A stretch of 64,000 bases of DNA from Mycobacterium sp. 3519A (GCF_900240945.1 NZ_OESG01000013.1:1364001-1428000), one strand, 5' to 3'. Counted from the first letter of the stretch, positions 1 through 7,956 are shown. Made by a program: numbers and translations. The notes: a model not told the origin generated them from the sequence alone.

Positions 1-135
1 GGTCTCGAAGTGGTGCGCAAGCACTGCACCACGGAAGAGACGCAGGCAGCGGCGCTCGCGGCGCTGTCCTTCAAGTGCGACGTGCTGTGGAGCATGCTTG
101 ACGCCATCGACCAGGCCTATGGCACACATCGATGA
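1..135 (+). CDS. pqqC: PqqC, pyrroloquinoline-quinone synthase (C-terminal end only)
   Basis: Frame 1 is open from the window edge to TGA at 133-135 and gives the last 44 residues of a protein whose start lies outside the window. The tail, with FKCDVLWSMLDAIDQAYG near the end, matches the ending typical of PqqC, the cofactorless oxidase that closes the ring and performs the final oxidation in PQQ biosynthesis. The stop overlaps the next gene (pqqD, ATG at 119) by 17 nt, and pqqE follows, which supports the call. Identity rests on a short fragment plus context, so family membership is well supported but nothing can be said of its active site. Confidence 0.82.
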   Translation, partial: GLEVVRKHCTTEETQAAALAALSFKCDVLWSMLDAIDQAYGTHR

Positions 136-409
136 CTCCGCGCGGCCCCGCCTGGCGCCGCATGTCCGGATGAGGTATGACGCGGCGCGCGGACAACACG
201 CGCTGCTGTCGCCGGAAACAGTCTGGGTCGTCAACGACACCGGCGCCGCGATCGTAAAGCTGTGCGACGGCCGGCGGACCGTCGCCGAGATCCAGTCCGA
301 ACTGCAGAGTCGGTACGGCCAGGTCGCCGATGCGCGCATCAACGGGGAAGTCGGCCGGTTCGTGGCAGATCTCGTCGCCAAACACGGCATGGAGGTAAAT
401 CATGGATAG
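119..409 (+). CDS. pqqD: PqqD, PQQ precursor peptide chaperone
   Basis: A 96-residue protein of PqqD family length. It contains the usual core: a RLAPHVRMRYD-like start, the LLSPETVWVVNDTG block, a stretch like VKLCDGRRTVAEI, and an amphipathic C-terminal helix. PqqD binds the PqqA precursor peptide and presents it to the radical SAM enzyme PqqE. I chose ATG at 119 because it gives the usual length; another ATG at 98 would add seven residues inside pqqC. The 3' end overlaps pqqE by 8 nt, indicating translational coupling. pqqA and pqqB are not in the window and would be expected upstream. Confidence 0.9.
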   Translation: MAHIDDSARPRLAPHVRMRYDAARGQHALLSPETVWVVNDTGAAIVKLCDGRRTVAEIQSELQSRYGQVADARINGEVGRFVADLVAKHGMEVNHG

Positions 410-1529
410 ACCGTTCGCATTGCTCGCCGAGCTCACCTACGCCTGCCCGCTGCACTGCCCCTACTGCTCCAATCCGCTTGCGCTCGACGAGTATCGCGAT
501 GAGTTGACGACCCAGGAATGGCATCGGGTTCTTGTCGAGGCCGCCGAACTCGGCGTGCTGCAGGTGCACCTCTCCGGCGGAGAGCCGATGCAGCGTCACG
601 ACATCGTCGAGCTGGTGGGGTACGCCAATGAGCTTGGGCTGTACACGAATCTGATCACCAGTGGGCTGGGCTTCTCCACCCGTCGCGCGGAACAACTGCG
701 TGACGCGGGACTCGACCACGTGCAGGTCAGCATTCAGGCCGACGAAAAGGCCGTGTCCGACCGGATCGCGGGCACTGCATCGTTCGAACGCAAGTTGGTG
801 GCCGCGCGGCTGGTGAAGAAGCTCGGTTGGCCACTCACCCTCAACGTCGTCCTGCACCGCATGAACATCGACCGGATCGGCGAAATCCTCGACATGGCCG
901 AGGATCTGGACGCCGACCGGATCGAGCTCGCCAACACGCAGTACTACGGCTGGGCGGGGACCAACCGAGCCGAGTTGCTACCGAGCAGAGACCAGCTGCG
1001 GCAATCGCAGTCGGTCGTCCTGGCCGCCAAGGAGCGGCTCGGGGACCGAATGGAGATCATCTACGTCATCCCCGATTACTACAGCCGGTACCCCAAGCCC
1101 TGTATGGACGGCTGGGCCCGCCGCCAGCTCACGGTGGTGCCCAACGGTGATGCGCTACCGTGCCCGGCCGCCCAGGAACTGGTCCGCGGCAACGAGTTGC
1201 CTCGGGCCAGTGTGCGCGAACACACTCTCGAGTGGATCTGGGCCGAGTCGCCGTTGTTCACACGGTTCCGCGGCGAAGAGTGGCTGCCGGATCCGTGCCG
1301 CAGTTGCGAACGTAGGAGCATCGACTTCGGCGGCTGCCGGTGTCAGGCGTTCGCGCTCACCGGCGACGCTGCCCGCACCGACCCCGTCTGCCACCTCTCC
1401 GCCGACCACGGGCTCGTCGCGGCCGCGGTGGCCGAGGCCAACGACCCGAAACGTACGGCCGGCGTGCTGATTCCGCGGCCGAATCCGGGCCGCAAGGGGT
1501 CGCTCGCGGCGCCGGGGGTGGGGGCATGA
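402..1529 (+). CDS. pqqE: PqqE, radical SAM/SPASM enzyme of PQQ biosynthesis
   Basis: A 375-residue radical SAM protein. The cluster-binding CxxxCxxC motif is CPLHCPYC at residues 15-22, followed by the HLSGGEP motif around residue 63. The C-terminal SPASM region holds further cysteines (around residues 230-250 and the CRSCERR...GGCRC...C set near 300-335) that should bind auxiliary Fe-S clusters. PqqE makes the Glu-Tyr carbon-carbon crosslink in PqqA. Length and motif order are normal, and the pqqC-pqqD-pqqE order is canonical. The stop overlaps the ATG of the next membrane protein (ATGA), so the operon continues downstream. Confidence 0.93.
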   Translation: MDRPFALLAELTYACPLHCPYCSNPLALDEYRDELTTQEWHRVLVEAAELGVLQVHLSGGEPMQRHDIVELVGYANELGLYTNLITSGLGFSTRRAEQLRDAGLDHVQVSIQADEKAVSDRIAGTASFERKLVAARLVKKLGWPLTLNVVLHRMNIDRIGEILDMAEDLDADRIELANTQYYGWAGTNRAELLPSRDQLRQSQSVVLAAKERLGDRMEIIYVIPDYYSRYPKPCMDGWARRQLTVVPNGDALPCPAAQELVRGNELPRASVREHTLEWIWAESPLFTRFRGEEWLPDPCRSCERRSIDFGGCRCQAFALTGDAARTDPVCHLSADHGLVAAAVAEANDPKRTAGVLIPRPNPGRKGSLAAPGVGA

Positions 1530-2065
1530 ACTCGCTGTTCGCGCTGATCCCGATCGCGTTCGTGCTCAGTTTGGACAACCTCCAGTCGTCCATCGGGCTG
1601 GGGACGACCAAGCCACCGTGGCGCCGAATCGTCCAGGCCGCCTTCGTGTTCAGCTTCTTTGACGCATTGGCGCCGCTGATCGGTGTCTACCTCGGCAACC
1701 TCGTCGGCGACCGCATCGGCGACACGGCGGAGTACATCGGGGCGGCCGCGCTGGGCGCCTATGCGCTCTATCTGGTGATCCACGCCATCCGGACCGACGA
1801 AGCCGGTGACCTCGACCATCCGGTGGCGATCCTCGGGATGCCGTTGCCGCTGAGCCTGGACAACCTCTTCGCCGGGGCCAGCCTCGGCGTGGTGGGCGCG
1901 ACGCCGTGGCTTGTCGCCGTGGTGTGCGGGTCGGCCACCCTGATCATGTCCGGAGTTGGCTTCACGTTGGGCAGACTCGCCGCCAGCAAGGTGCGGATCC
2001 GCACGGATCTGTTCGGCGGCGTGGTGCTCATGGGGTTGTCCATCCTGATGGTGGTCCGGGCGTGA
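1526..2065 (+). CDS. MntP-like (DUF204) membrane transporter in the pqq operon
   Basis: A 179-residue polytopic membrane protein with about six hydrophobic segments. It is a tandem repeat of two three-helix units: LSLDNLQSSIGLG (residues 13-25) is repeated as LSLDNLFAGASLG (about 111-123), with the polar Asp and Asn in equivalent membrane positions. This is the architecture of the MntP/DUF204 family, whose characterised member exports Mn2+. The ATG overlaps the pqqE stop by 4 nt, so it is translated with the PQQ genes. The substrate cannot be read from sequence. A metal ion relevant to PQQ dehydrogenases (Ca or lanthanide) is speculative; manganese is the family default. Confidence 0.75.
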   Translation: MNSLFALIPIAFVLSLDNLQSSIGLGTTKPPWRRIVQAAFVFSFFDALAPLIGVYLGNLVGDRIGDTAEYIGAAALGAYALYLVIHAIRTDEAGDLDHPVAILGMPLPLSLDNLFAGASLGVVGATPWLVAVVCGSATLIMSGVGFTLGRLAASKVRIRTDLFGGVVLMGLSILMVVRA

Positions 2066-2265
2066 GGCCGAATGGCATTGCCTCAGAACAGGATCGCGAC
2101 ACCGCCCGCCCACCGTGCTACCACTGTGGCGAGTCATACCTGGCCCTCAACGATGCCCGACACACCGAGCCGGTGAACTGCTCGGGCTGCCCGCGCTGTA
2201 AGGGCATGCCCGGCTGCTACACGTGCCGGAACATGTACTGCGGCTGCGAGGTTCACCAATACTGA
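2062..2265 (+). CDS. Small nine-cysteine protein at the end of the pqq operon, function unknown
   Basis: A GTG start at 2062 overlaps the preceding stop as GTGA and opens a 67-residue frame. It has nine cysteines arranged as CxxC, CxxCxxC, CxxC and CxC, plus histidines (HCGE, EVHQY end). This spacing suggests a zinc- or other metal-binding knuckle, or a small metallothionein-like peptide. I recognise no family. The ORF is short, but the overlap with two membrane/PQQ genes and the regular cysteine pattern argue for a real gene. It could be a metal chaperone for the transporter or a peptide substrate of the radical SAM enzyme; both are conjecture. Confidence 0.6.
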   Translation: MRPNGIASEQDRDTARPPCYHCGESYLALNDARHTEPVNCSGCPRCKGMPGCYTCRNMYCGCEVHQY

Positions 2266-2286
2266 GGACGGCCAACACGATTGGTG

Positions 2287-2697
2287 TCAGGCTTCGGGTA
2301 GGCCGGTGAGGCGTCGGACGGCGTGCAGTCCATCGGGAGTGCCGGGCCAGTGCTTGTCGAGGGCGTCGGGTCCGGCTCGGCGTGCGGCAGAGCGCAGGGC
2401 GACGACGACGACGATCGCGTCGTCGGCGTAGCCGAGGACGGGGATGAAGTCCGGTACGACGTCGATCGGCATGATCAGATAGAGCAGCATCAAGAGCAGA
2501 CGGACCCGGACACCGCGCGGCAGTTGCGGATCGGCGGCGAGGCGCCGCAGCAGGACCACCATGTCGGGTAGCAGCCGTAGCGACTCCGTCACGCTCATGT
2601 TCTTCGGCCGTGCCGCCGCAAGAGCGATCAGCAGCGCGACCCAGAAGATGACAAGGCCGACCGCGACCGCGATGAGCGTGCCCCAGAGTTCCGTCAA
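2287..2697 (-). CDS. DUF1232 (YkvA-like) membrane protein
   Basis: A 136-residue protein starting at TTG. It has an N-terminal membrane helix (about residues 7-28) and a second hydrophobic segment containing the DUF1232 signature LMPIDVVPDFIPVLGYADD, in which only the first residues differ (LIMPIDVVPDF, about residues 93-103). Proteins of this family are small bacterial membrane proteins without an established function. It lies convergent to the pqq operon, 21 nt from it, and is not obviously related to it. The start is uncertain because no ATG or GTG lies at the right place. Confidence 0.8.
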   Translation of the reverse strand: MTELWGTLIAVAVGLVIFWVALLIALAAARPKNMSVTESLRLLPDMVVLLRRLAADPQLPRGVRVRLLLMLLYLIMPIDVVPDFIPVLGYADDAIVVVVALRSAARRAGPDALDKHWPGTPDGLHAVRRLTGLPEA

Positions 2698-2865
2698 CAG
2701 GGTCCCACCGTAACGGGCATACGTACATCGTCGTCGATTGCAGTGCCGCGTGGGGTCGCGCGCATAGGTTTCTTTGGCCTAGCGCCTCGTGGTCGCACAG
2801 CTGCCGTCCACCTGCTTCTGGCAGTTTGGGGTCAGCCGGTGTTTCGCAGGTCGGCCAAGCAGGTT

Positions 2866-3246
2866 TCAGTTGAAGTTGATTGGCGTGAATCCACCGGGGT
2901 CGGTGTAAGTCGGCGGCAGCCAGCCGGGTTCACCGGGGACCACGGTGTCGTCGGTTACCGGATACTTCACCTTTTCGAAGACCTGCTCCTCCTGGAAGTA
3001 GCCGCCGGTGGTGGTGCAGCTGTAGCTGCTGCAACTGGTGCGAAGTGGCACGTTGTGCGCGGGCACCCACACCATGCGATACCGGATCCAACTCCCGTCG
3101 GCGGCCCGCGGCCCGTCGCAGATGGTGCGCGTTTGGCTGCCCAGGAATCCCCACAAGTCATTTTGGCAGCCAGGGTTCACATCTGCGTTTGCCAATGGTG
3201 CCATTCCAACGGTCGTAGCAGTGACTACCGCTGCGGTAACAAGCAA
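2866..3246 (-). CDS. Exported Cys-containing mycobacterial protein (CDGP-type)
   Basis: A 126-residue protein with a hydrophobic signal segment ending in ANA (cleavage about residue 21), followed by a mature domain with CDGP (about residues 43-46), five cysteines and a Pro/Thr-rich tail. Small exported proteins with CDGP motifs are common in mycobacteria; none has a firm function. The only start available in frame is TTG at 3246, preceded by a stop two codons upstream. An ATG at 3259 with a strong GGAAGG site lies one nucleotide out of frame and would supply the missing positively charged n-region, so the 5' end may carry a one-base indel. Confidence 0.65.
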   Translation of the reverse strand: MLVTAAVVTATTVGMAPLANADVNPGCQNDLWGFLGSQTRTICDGPRAADGSWIRYRMVWVPAHNVPLRTSCSSYSCTTTGGYFQEEQVFEKVKYPVTDDTVVPGEPGWLPPTYTDPGGFTPINFN

Positions 3247-3482
3247 ATCTCAGAATCATCGTTTTTCCTTCCCCGACACAGAAGGAAACATAGCAAGCTA
3301 CTCCGACAAGCTGAGGTTGCTTTCGCAACCAATGCTGTTGGCTGTGTTAGCTGTGGTGACTGAAGTTGCCGCAGTGACTGGTGGGAACCCGCGATGCTCG
3401 CTGACTTGTCACAGCGCTTGCCAAGCGACAGCCGATGGGATTGCCGTCGGCGCACAGGCTGCCGCAATGCGAGACTGGCACG

Positions 3483-4040
3483 GTGAACCATGTTCTGCGA
3501 GCAGGTGTTCTAGGGGATCTACCGGCGCGGGACTTCGTGGTCTCGCCTGGCTTCGCCGGCGTAGTCGCGCTGTTGGCGGCGATCATCACAGCGGGTGCCG
3601 TGCTCTACGCGTCTCGACGCGCCAGGCTACGCTTCGAGCAGCAGCGTGAGCAGGAAGAACGCCGCCAGGAGCAGGCACGTGATGACGCCGCGAACGCCCT
3701 GGCCTGGGAGCGCTGGCAGTGGGTGGTCGACACAGCAGGCATCGAACCGGCCGCCAGCGAGGGCGCCACCCTTGGCCTCGGACCCGCGGTGACCCTCGAA
3801 CTGCTGGGCGGGCTGCTGCGCGAAGCCGAGCGCCTCGGTGATGAGACGCTCGCCAAGGCCGTCGCGGTGTACCAGGAGCAGCTGCTGCTGGTGCTGGCAC
3901 AGCAGGCCGGTCCCGTATCCGACATCGCGAAGACGCCGACACCCGACGGCAAGCATGACAACAAACCCGTCGAAAAGCCCTCCGCAGCAACAACTTCCGA
4001 ACCTGTGCCGGAGAGCCGGGGAGGACGACGGCGCCGATGA
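3483..4040 (+). CDS. Single-pass membrane protein with charged coiled coil, function unknown
   Basis: A GTG start at 3483 gives 185 residues; an ATG 48 nt upstream is possible. A hydrophobic segment near residues 20-42 (FAGVVALLAAIITAGAVLY) anchors the protein. It is followed by a highly charged helix rich in Arg, Gln and Glu (about 46-66), a helical middle part and a basic, Pro-rich tail ending in RRRR. I do not recognise the family. The stop overlaps the start of the next gene (ATGA at 4037), so the two are co-translated and probably form one system, with this protein as membrane anchor. Confidence 0.65.
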   Translation: MNHVLRAGVLGDLPARDFVVSPGFAGVVALLAAIITAGAVLYASRRARLRFEQQREQEERRQEQARDDAANALAWERWQWVVDTAGIEPAASEGATLGLGPAVTLELLGGLLREAERLGDETLAKAVAVYQEQLLLVLAQQAGPVSDIAKTPTPDGKHDNKPVEKPSAATTSEPVPESRGGRRRR

Positions 4041-5410
4041 CGACCACCAGGCAACACATCGAAGACCTCGACGCCGACCGGTGGGCGGCAGTGACACGAC
4101 GGGCGGCCGCGGAGTCGGTCGCGGCCGCCGAGCGGTTGGGCATACAACCGCGCGCCGAAACAGTCGCACTGGCGAACATGACCGAGCACGAACTCGTCCA
4201 ACATCGTCAACGCAATGGGCCACCCGTGCCGCGCCGGTCGCTGCCGATGCAACTCGTCGATGCCGACCACCAACGCCGGGTCGCCGAGGAGCACGCCCGA
4301 CAGGCCTATCAGGGCAGGCTGGACGCCGAGGCGTCGGCCTCGCTGGCTCGTGAGGAAGCCACAGAGTCCGCGCGTATGGCCGCGGCGGCGCGTGAGCGGG
4401 TCCGCGCGGTGGAGGCCGAGGCCGCGCGCAAGGACGCCGAGCGGGCAGCGGAGCGGGAGGCCGAACAACGCGCCAGGCAGCAACTGCAGGCCGAGATCGA
4501 ACGGATCCGCGCACAGGCGGCTGCCGACGTGGCGGCCGCCGAGGAGAAGGTCCGAGCCGCGGAGGCCCGTGCGGCGGAGCGGACCACCGAACGGACCACC
4601 GAACGGGCCGCGGCGGAGAAAACCGTGCAGCAACTGCAGGCCGAGATCGAACAGGTCCGCGCGCAGACGGCTGCCGAAGTCGCCGCGGCCGAGGAGAAGG
4701 TCAAAGCCGCGGAGGCCCGTGCGGCGGAACGGACCACCGAACGGACCGCCGAACGAGCGACGGGGGAGGAAGCGGTACAGCGGGTGCGCGGCGAACTGGA
4801 GAAGGTGCGCTCGGATTCGGCCGCCGAAGTGGCTGCGGCGCAAGGGAAAGCGAGCGCTGACATCGCTGCCGCCCGCGAAGCCGCAGCCGCCGAGATCGCC
4901 GCCGCGCGGGAGGCCGCAGACGCCGAAGTCGCGCGTTGGCAGGCCCATGCCAGCGATATGGAGCGGTGGGCACGAGCCGAAGTGTCGACTCAACTGTTGA
5001 CGATTCCCGTCCCACCGATGGAGGTGCGCACCCGGATCGGATCTGTGGAAACCACGATCGACGCGCTCTACCAAATCGATTACGTGCTCGAGGTCGGGCT
5101 GGCCGAGGACGGGGAATCGCACTTCGTGCCCGATCTCGAGTTCACCCGCAATCTCGTATGGAAGGTGCAGGAGCAGGCCAAGGAGCTTTCTCGTGAATTG
5201 GCCAACCTATCGGCTTGGTACTCCGACCAATCCCATTCGGAAACCGCCGCCGGCTACCCCGCCGCCGCCCACGACGCCTATCGCGCGCTGTGTCAGCGCA
5301 TCGACACCGCGCTCCAGGCCCTGGGTCGACGCTTCCACAGCCCCGACGCCGACATCATCGCGGCTGTCACGGCCATGCTCACCGACCTTCGGGCTCAGGG
5401 TCTTTACTAG
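4037..5410 (+). CDS. Long alanine/glutamate-rich coiled-coil protein with tandem repeats, function unknown
   Basis: A 457-residue protein with three parts. The N-terminal ~85 residues are helical and hydrophilic. The middle (about 85-310) is an uninterrupted Ala/Glu/Arg coiled coil. It includes two near-identical 50-residue repeats (DNA 4478-4777, beginning QQLQAEIE) and a degenerate third copy. The C-terminal ~140 residues form a mixed domain starting around IPVPPMEVRTRIG and ending in a helical bundle. No membrane segment or signal peptide is visible. It overlaps the upstream membrane-protein gene by 4 nt. A cytoplasmic scaffold tethered by the upstream protein is plausible, but the function is unknown. 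The stop shares CTAG with the convergent gene's stop. Confidence 0.7.
   Translation: MTTTRQHIEDLDADRWAAVTRRAAAESVAAAERLGIQPRAETVALANMTEHELVQHRQRNGPPVPRRSLPMQLVDADHQRRVAEEHARQAYQGRLDAEASASLAREEATESARMAAAARERVRAVEAEAARKDAERAAEREAEQRARQQLQAEIERIRAQAAADVAAAEEKVRAAEARAAERTTERTTERAAAEKTVQQLQAEIEQVRAQTAAEVAAAEEKVKAAEARAAERTTERTAERATGEEAVQRVRGELEKVRSDSAAEVAAAQGKASADIAAAREAAAAEIAAAREAADAEVARWQAHASDMERWARAEVSTQLLTIPVPPMEVRTRIGSVETTIDALYQIDYVLEVGLAEDGESHFVPDLEFTRNLVWKVQEQAKELSRELANLSAWYSDQSHSETAAGYPAAAHDAYRALCQRIDTALQALGRRFHSPDADIIAAVTAMLTDLRAQGLY
4478..4777 (+). repeat. Two tandem 150-bp in-frame repeat units
   Basis: Units at 4478-4627 and 4628-4777 both begin CAGCAACTGCAGGCCGAGAT and run almost identically for about 120 bp, then diverge. 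A more diverged third unit follows from about 4778. The period of 150 bp is exactly 50 codons, so copy-number changes would lengthen the coiled coil without breaking the frame. Confidence 0.85.
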
Positions 5411-5802
5411 TCCCGCAGCGAGCCGGGCGGCCAATCAACACCGATCTCATCGCAGATCGGCGGGATGATGATCAGCGCCCCGCGTGGGCTGCAGAACGGT
5501 GTGCCGGGCGGCGGCCCGGACGGCGGAGGCGGCGGTGCGAACACCGGCGCCGGAGCGTCCGCAAGAATCCAGCTGTCGATCGGATCCCCGTTCAGCGCAA
5601 CCATTTTCACGTTGCCCTGACCAGAGGGGACCGCATACCAGGTGTGGCACATGTTCATGTCCCACCGAATCATCGGGAATGGCAGAGCCTGTCCCGGACA
5701 CCAGGTGTCGGCTTGTGCCACACCCACACCGAGCGTCAGACCGGCCGCCGCTACGGCGCTAGCCGCGACGACAGTCGACGCGAGCCGTGCGGTTCTGTTC
5801 AT
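5407..5802 (-). CDS. Small exported protein, function unknown
   Basis: A 131-residue protein starting at ATG 5802, with GAAGGG about 8 nt upstream. Residues 1-31 form a signal peptide (MNRTARLAS then a long Ala/Val core, cleavage after AQA). The mature part has four cysteines and a Pro-rich stretch (about residues 85-100, APVFAPPPPPSGPPPG). I do not recognise a characterised family; it resembles the many small secreted mycobacterial proteins. The frame could be extended upstream to 5928, but the signal peptide and binding site fix the start at 5802. Confidence 0.7.
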   Translation of the reverse strand: MNRTARLASTVVAASAVAAAGLTLGVGVAQADTWCPGQALPFPMIRWDMNMCHTWYAVPSGQGNVKMVALNGDPIDSWILADAPAPVFAPPPPPSGPPPGTPFCSPRGALIIIPPICDEIGVDWPPGSLRD

Positions 5803-5896
5803 CGTCAGTCCCTTCGTTGCGCGCCAGTATGGCGCGTTGACTGACGTCGAGTACACGGTTTCGCGTTTGCTACCGATCCCAACAATGTCGGGCAAG

Positions 5897-6499
5897 TCAG
5901 GCGCACACTCCTGAGCCCCGGATGCCATTGGCGTACAAGTTGGTCAGTCCGATGGAGATGTTGTTGATCGCCGAGGGGTTGTGGTTCTTGATGCTGGTGC
6001 TGATGTTGGATTGTTGCTGCCAGACGTGTACGAAGGTATCGCCTTTGTAGATCGGGATATAGGTACTGCAGTTGTTGTCGGAATCGCAGTCTTCTTCCCG
6101 ATTGAACGCCCGAGCCCGAGGGGCGAGATAGTCCTCCGACTGATCGATGTTGGCGGTGACTGCGTCGGCTTGTTGCTGTATGTCAGGTGCGGTGTAGTCA
6201 TCGTGGGCGGCAGCGAGATTGGCGTTGAAGGTGCTGATCTGATCCATCAGGATGTCGAACTGGGCGTTGAACCATTCACACATCTCGCGCTCCGCGGTGA
6301 TGTCGGCATCGGTGACCTGCCGCTGATGAAGATTGTTGGGGAACGCGAAGTTTGGTCCCCAGTTGGTCGGTGTCGGGGTGAACACCGGCAGTGGTGGTGC
6401 AGGCGTGCTCGGTTCGGCCTTGGCGCCGACGGTCATCGTGATCGTTGCCGCTGCGGCCAGCGCGAGGCACGCGGCGGCCACCCTGAACACACGTGTCAT
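5897..6499 (-). CDS. Exported protein, function unknown
   Basis: A 200-residue protein with an N-terminal signal peptide (MTRVFRVAAACLALAAAA, cleavage near AKA at residue 28), a Pro-rich linker and a mostly helical mature domain. Four cysteines are present (one near residue 74, a CDSDNNC pair near 138-144, one at the C-terminus) and could form two disulfides. It lies 94 nt upstream of, and in the same direction as, the small exported gene at 5407-5802. No enzymatic motif is visible. Confidence 0.7.
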   Translation of the reverse strand: MTRVFRVAAACLALAAAATITMTVGAKAEPSTPAPPLPVFTPTPTNWGPNFAFPNNLHQRQVTDADITAEREMCEWFNAQFDILMDQISTFNANLAAAHDDYTAPDIQQQADAVTANIDQSEDYLAPRARAFNREEDCDSDNNCSTYIPIYKGDTFVHVWQQQSNISTSIKNHNPSAINNISIGLTNLYANGIRGSGVCA

Positions 6500-6581
6500 C
6501 GGTCTCCCGTTCGACGCTTACGCCTACCCGCTAAAACCGAACGCGATCACAGACCGGTGTATTCAGTCCAACGGGTGACGG

Positions 6582-7166
6582 CTACGAGTTGTGTGCGTTT
6601 GATCCGTCGCCGTAACCGACCAGAACCTGAATGTCGCGGTCCCAGCCGCGGTATCGCAGGCGGTCAAAAAGGCGGCGGAGCAACGACACCGCCCAGCCTG
6701 TCAGGGCCGCGACCATCAGCCACAGCATCAATCCCGCGCCGATGCCGCCCGCCCGGGCATCGGCCGCGGTGCGCGGCGCGGCGGTGAGATCGCCGGCGTC
6801 GGTCTCCCAGACCGGAGTCCGGTCCCCGGCCTTCATGGGATGCGGAACCTTGACGGTGTCCTCGTGCGTGGCAGATCTGTCGAACCATTGCAGGCGGGCC
6901 CAGTACGTGGTCGCCGTGCCCCGGGTTTTCGCCTCGCTGGGGGCGACGGCGACGGCGTCGACGATATGCCGCGTCGCCGCGGCGGCCTCGATCGTCTTAG
7001 CCTCTGAGGCCTGCATCGTCTGCGCGAAGTCGACGGAAACCGGAACCGCACCGATCACCACCGTCATGGCGACGCCGACCGCCCAGCCCTCCACCCGATC
7101 GATACGCCGGGTAAGGGGATTGCTGGTGAATGCTCTCAACAGCCACCACCTGCGACCATGACCCAT
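6582..7166 (-). CDS. Rv1733c-like two-helix membrane protein
   Basis: A 194-residue protein (ATG 7166; the frame extends to 7268 but the conserved part begins here). It has the pattern of the Rv1733c family: an N-terminal SNPLTRRIDRVE motif, a first membrane helix, an extracytoplasmic domain with a TPVWETDAGDL motif, and a second helix near residue 145, followed by a basic tail with WDRDI. Rv1733c of M. tuberculosis is a DosR-regulated membrane antigen of unknown biochemical role. I see no DosR box upstream here, so regulation may differ. Confidence 0.78.
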   Translation of the reverse strand: MGHGRRWWLLRAFTSNPLTRRIDRVEGWAVGVAMTVVIGAVPVSVDFAQTMQASEAKTIEAAAATRHIVDAVAVAPSEAKTRGTATTYWARLQWFDRSATHEDTVKVPHPMKAGDRTPVWETDAGDLTAAPRTAADARAGGIGAGLMLWLMVAALTGWAVSLLRRLFDRLRYRGWDRDIQVLVGYGDGSNAHNS

Positions 7167-7260
7167 CACGGCGTCGCCGTCGCATTGCGGCCAGCTGAAA
7201 AACACACCCTTTGATCGTCTCGTACCGTGGACCGTGTCTCCAACTTGATAACGGGCGACG

Positions 7261-7956
7261 TTGGTCACAAGGAGGTGCAGTCAGATCCCCAGGTACGTGT
7301 TCTTCGACTTCTTCGGCACCCTCGTCGACTACGACCCGTCGATTTTTCCGCGCTACAACGCGCCGTTGGCGTTCGCGCGCCGCGCCGAGTCGGACCTGTC
7401 GGAAGCCGCGTCGGACGCCCACTGGCAACACGCCTGGGACACCCTCGACGCCGAGGCTGCCCGTTCGGGTCGGGAGTTCTCGATGTACCAGGTCGCCCGA
7501 AGATATTGGCGTGCAATCGGTTCGCCGTCACTACCCGCGAACGCCATCGAGACATTGATCGCTGAATATCTTGACGCCTGGTCGGCCGGCGTGGTCCCCG
7601 CCGCACACGCCGTCGACTGCGTGAGCGATCTCGCGTCGGATCACACGCTGGCCGTCGTCAGCAACACACACGCCCCCGGCTTGGTCCAGGGCCTGGTTCG
7701 GCGCTTCGGCCTGCATCGGGCCATCGACCGTGTGATCACGTCGGTGGACGTCGGTTGGCGCAAACCGCACCGCGGCATCTTCGACGCGGCGCTGAAGAGC
7801 TACGGCACGACGGCGGCCGACGTGGTGTTCGTCGGCGACAACTGGGAGGCCGATGTGGTGGGCCCGCGTGAGATGGGCATGTCGACGGTCTACGTCGGCC
7901 GGCCGGGCGTGTCGTTGAAGGAGCTTCCCGCGGTCGTCCGGTCGCTACGAGGCTGA
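7261..7956 (+). CDS. HAD-superfamily hydrolase
   Basis: A HAD phosphatase/dehalogenase-type protein of about 220-231 residues. Motif I is FFDFFGTLVDY (nucleophile Asp), motif II is VVSNTHAPG, motif III Lys is in WRKPHRGIFDAAL, and motif IV is VFVGDNWEADVVG. The second motif I acidic residue is replaced, as in haloacid dehalogenase-type members. The substrate is unknown. The given start is TTG 7261, but this places AAGGAGG (7269-7275) inside the gene. ATC at 7285, 9 nt behind that site, is the best-placed start; GTG at 7297 is an alternative. The 3' end overlaps the convergent gene by 12 nt. Confidence 0.85.
   Translation: MVTRRCSQIPRYVFFDFFGTLVDYDPSIFPRYNAPLAFARRAESDLSEAASDAHWQHAWDTLDAEAARSGREFSMYQVARRYWRAIGSPSLPANAIETLIAEYLDAWSAGVVPAAHAVDCVSDLASDHTLAVVSNTHAPGLVQGLVRRFGLHRAIDRVITSVDVGWRKPHRGIFDAALKSYGTTAADVVFVGDNWEADVVGPREMGMSTVYVGRPGVSLKELPAVVRSLRG
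7269..7275 (+). promoter_or_regulatory. Strong ribosome binding site (AAGGAGG) facing an ATC codon
   Basis: AAGGAGG is a near-perfect anti-Shine-Dalgarno match. The in-frame codon 9 nt downstream is ATC (7285-7287), eight codons before the catalytic motif DFFGTL. No ATG, GTG or TTG in the HAD frame is suitably spaced from it. Confidence 0.55.

Noticed and set aside
4478..4777. CRISPR-like or satellite repeat
   Set aside because: The repeat is in frame within a coiled-coil gene, has a 150-bp period and no spacers.
3605..5122. Long minus-strand open frame of 505 codons
   Set aside because: It lies antisense to two overlapping plus-strand genes with clear coiled-coil and membrane features; open antisense frames of this kind are normal in GC-rich DNA.
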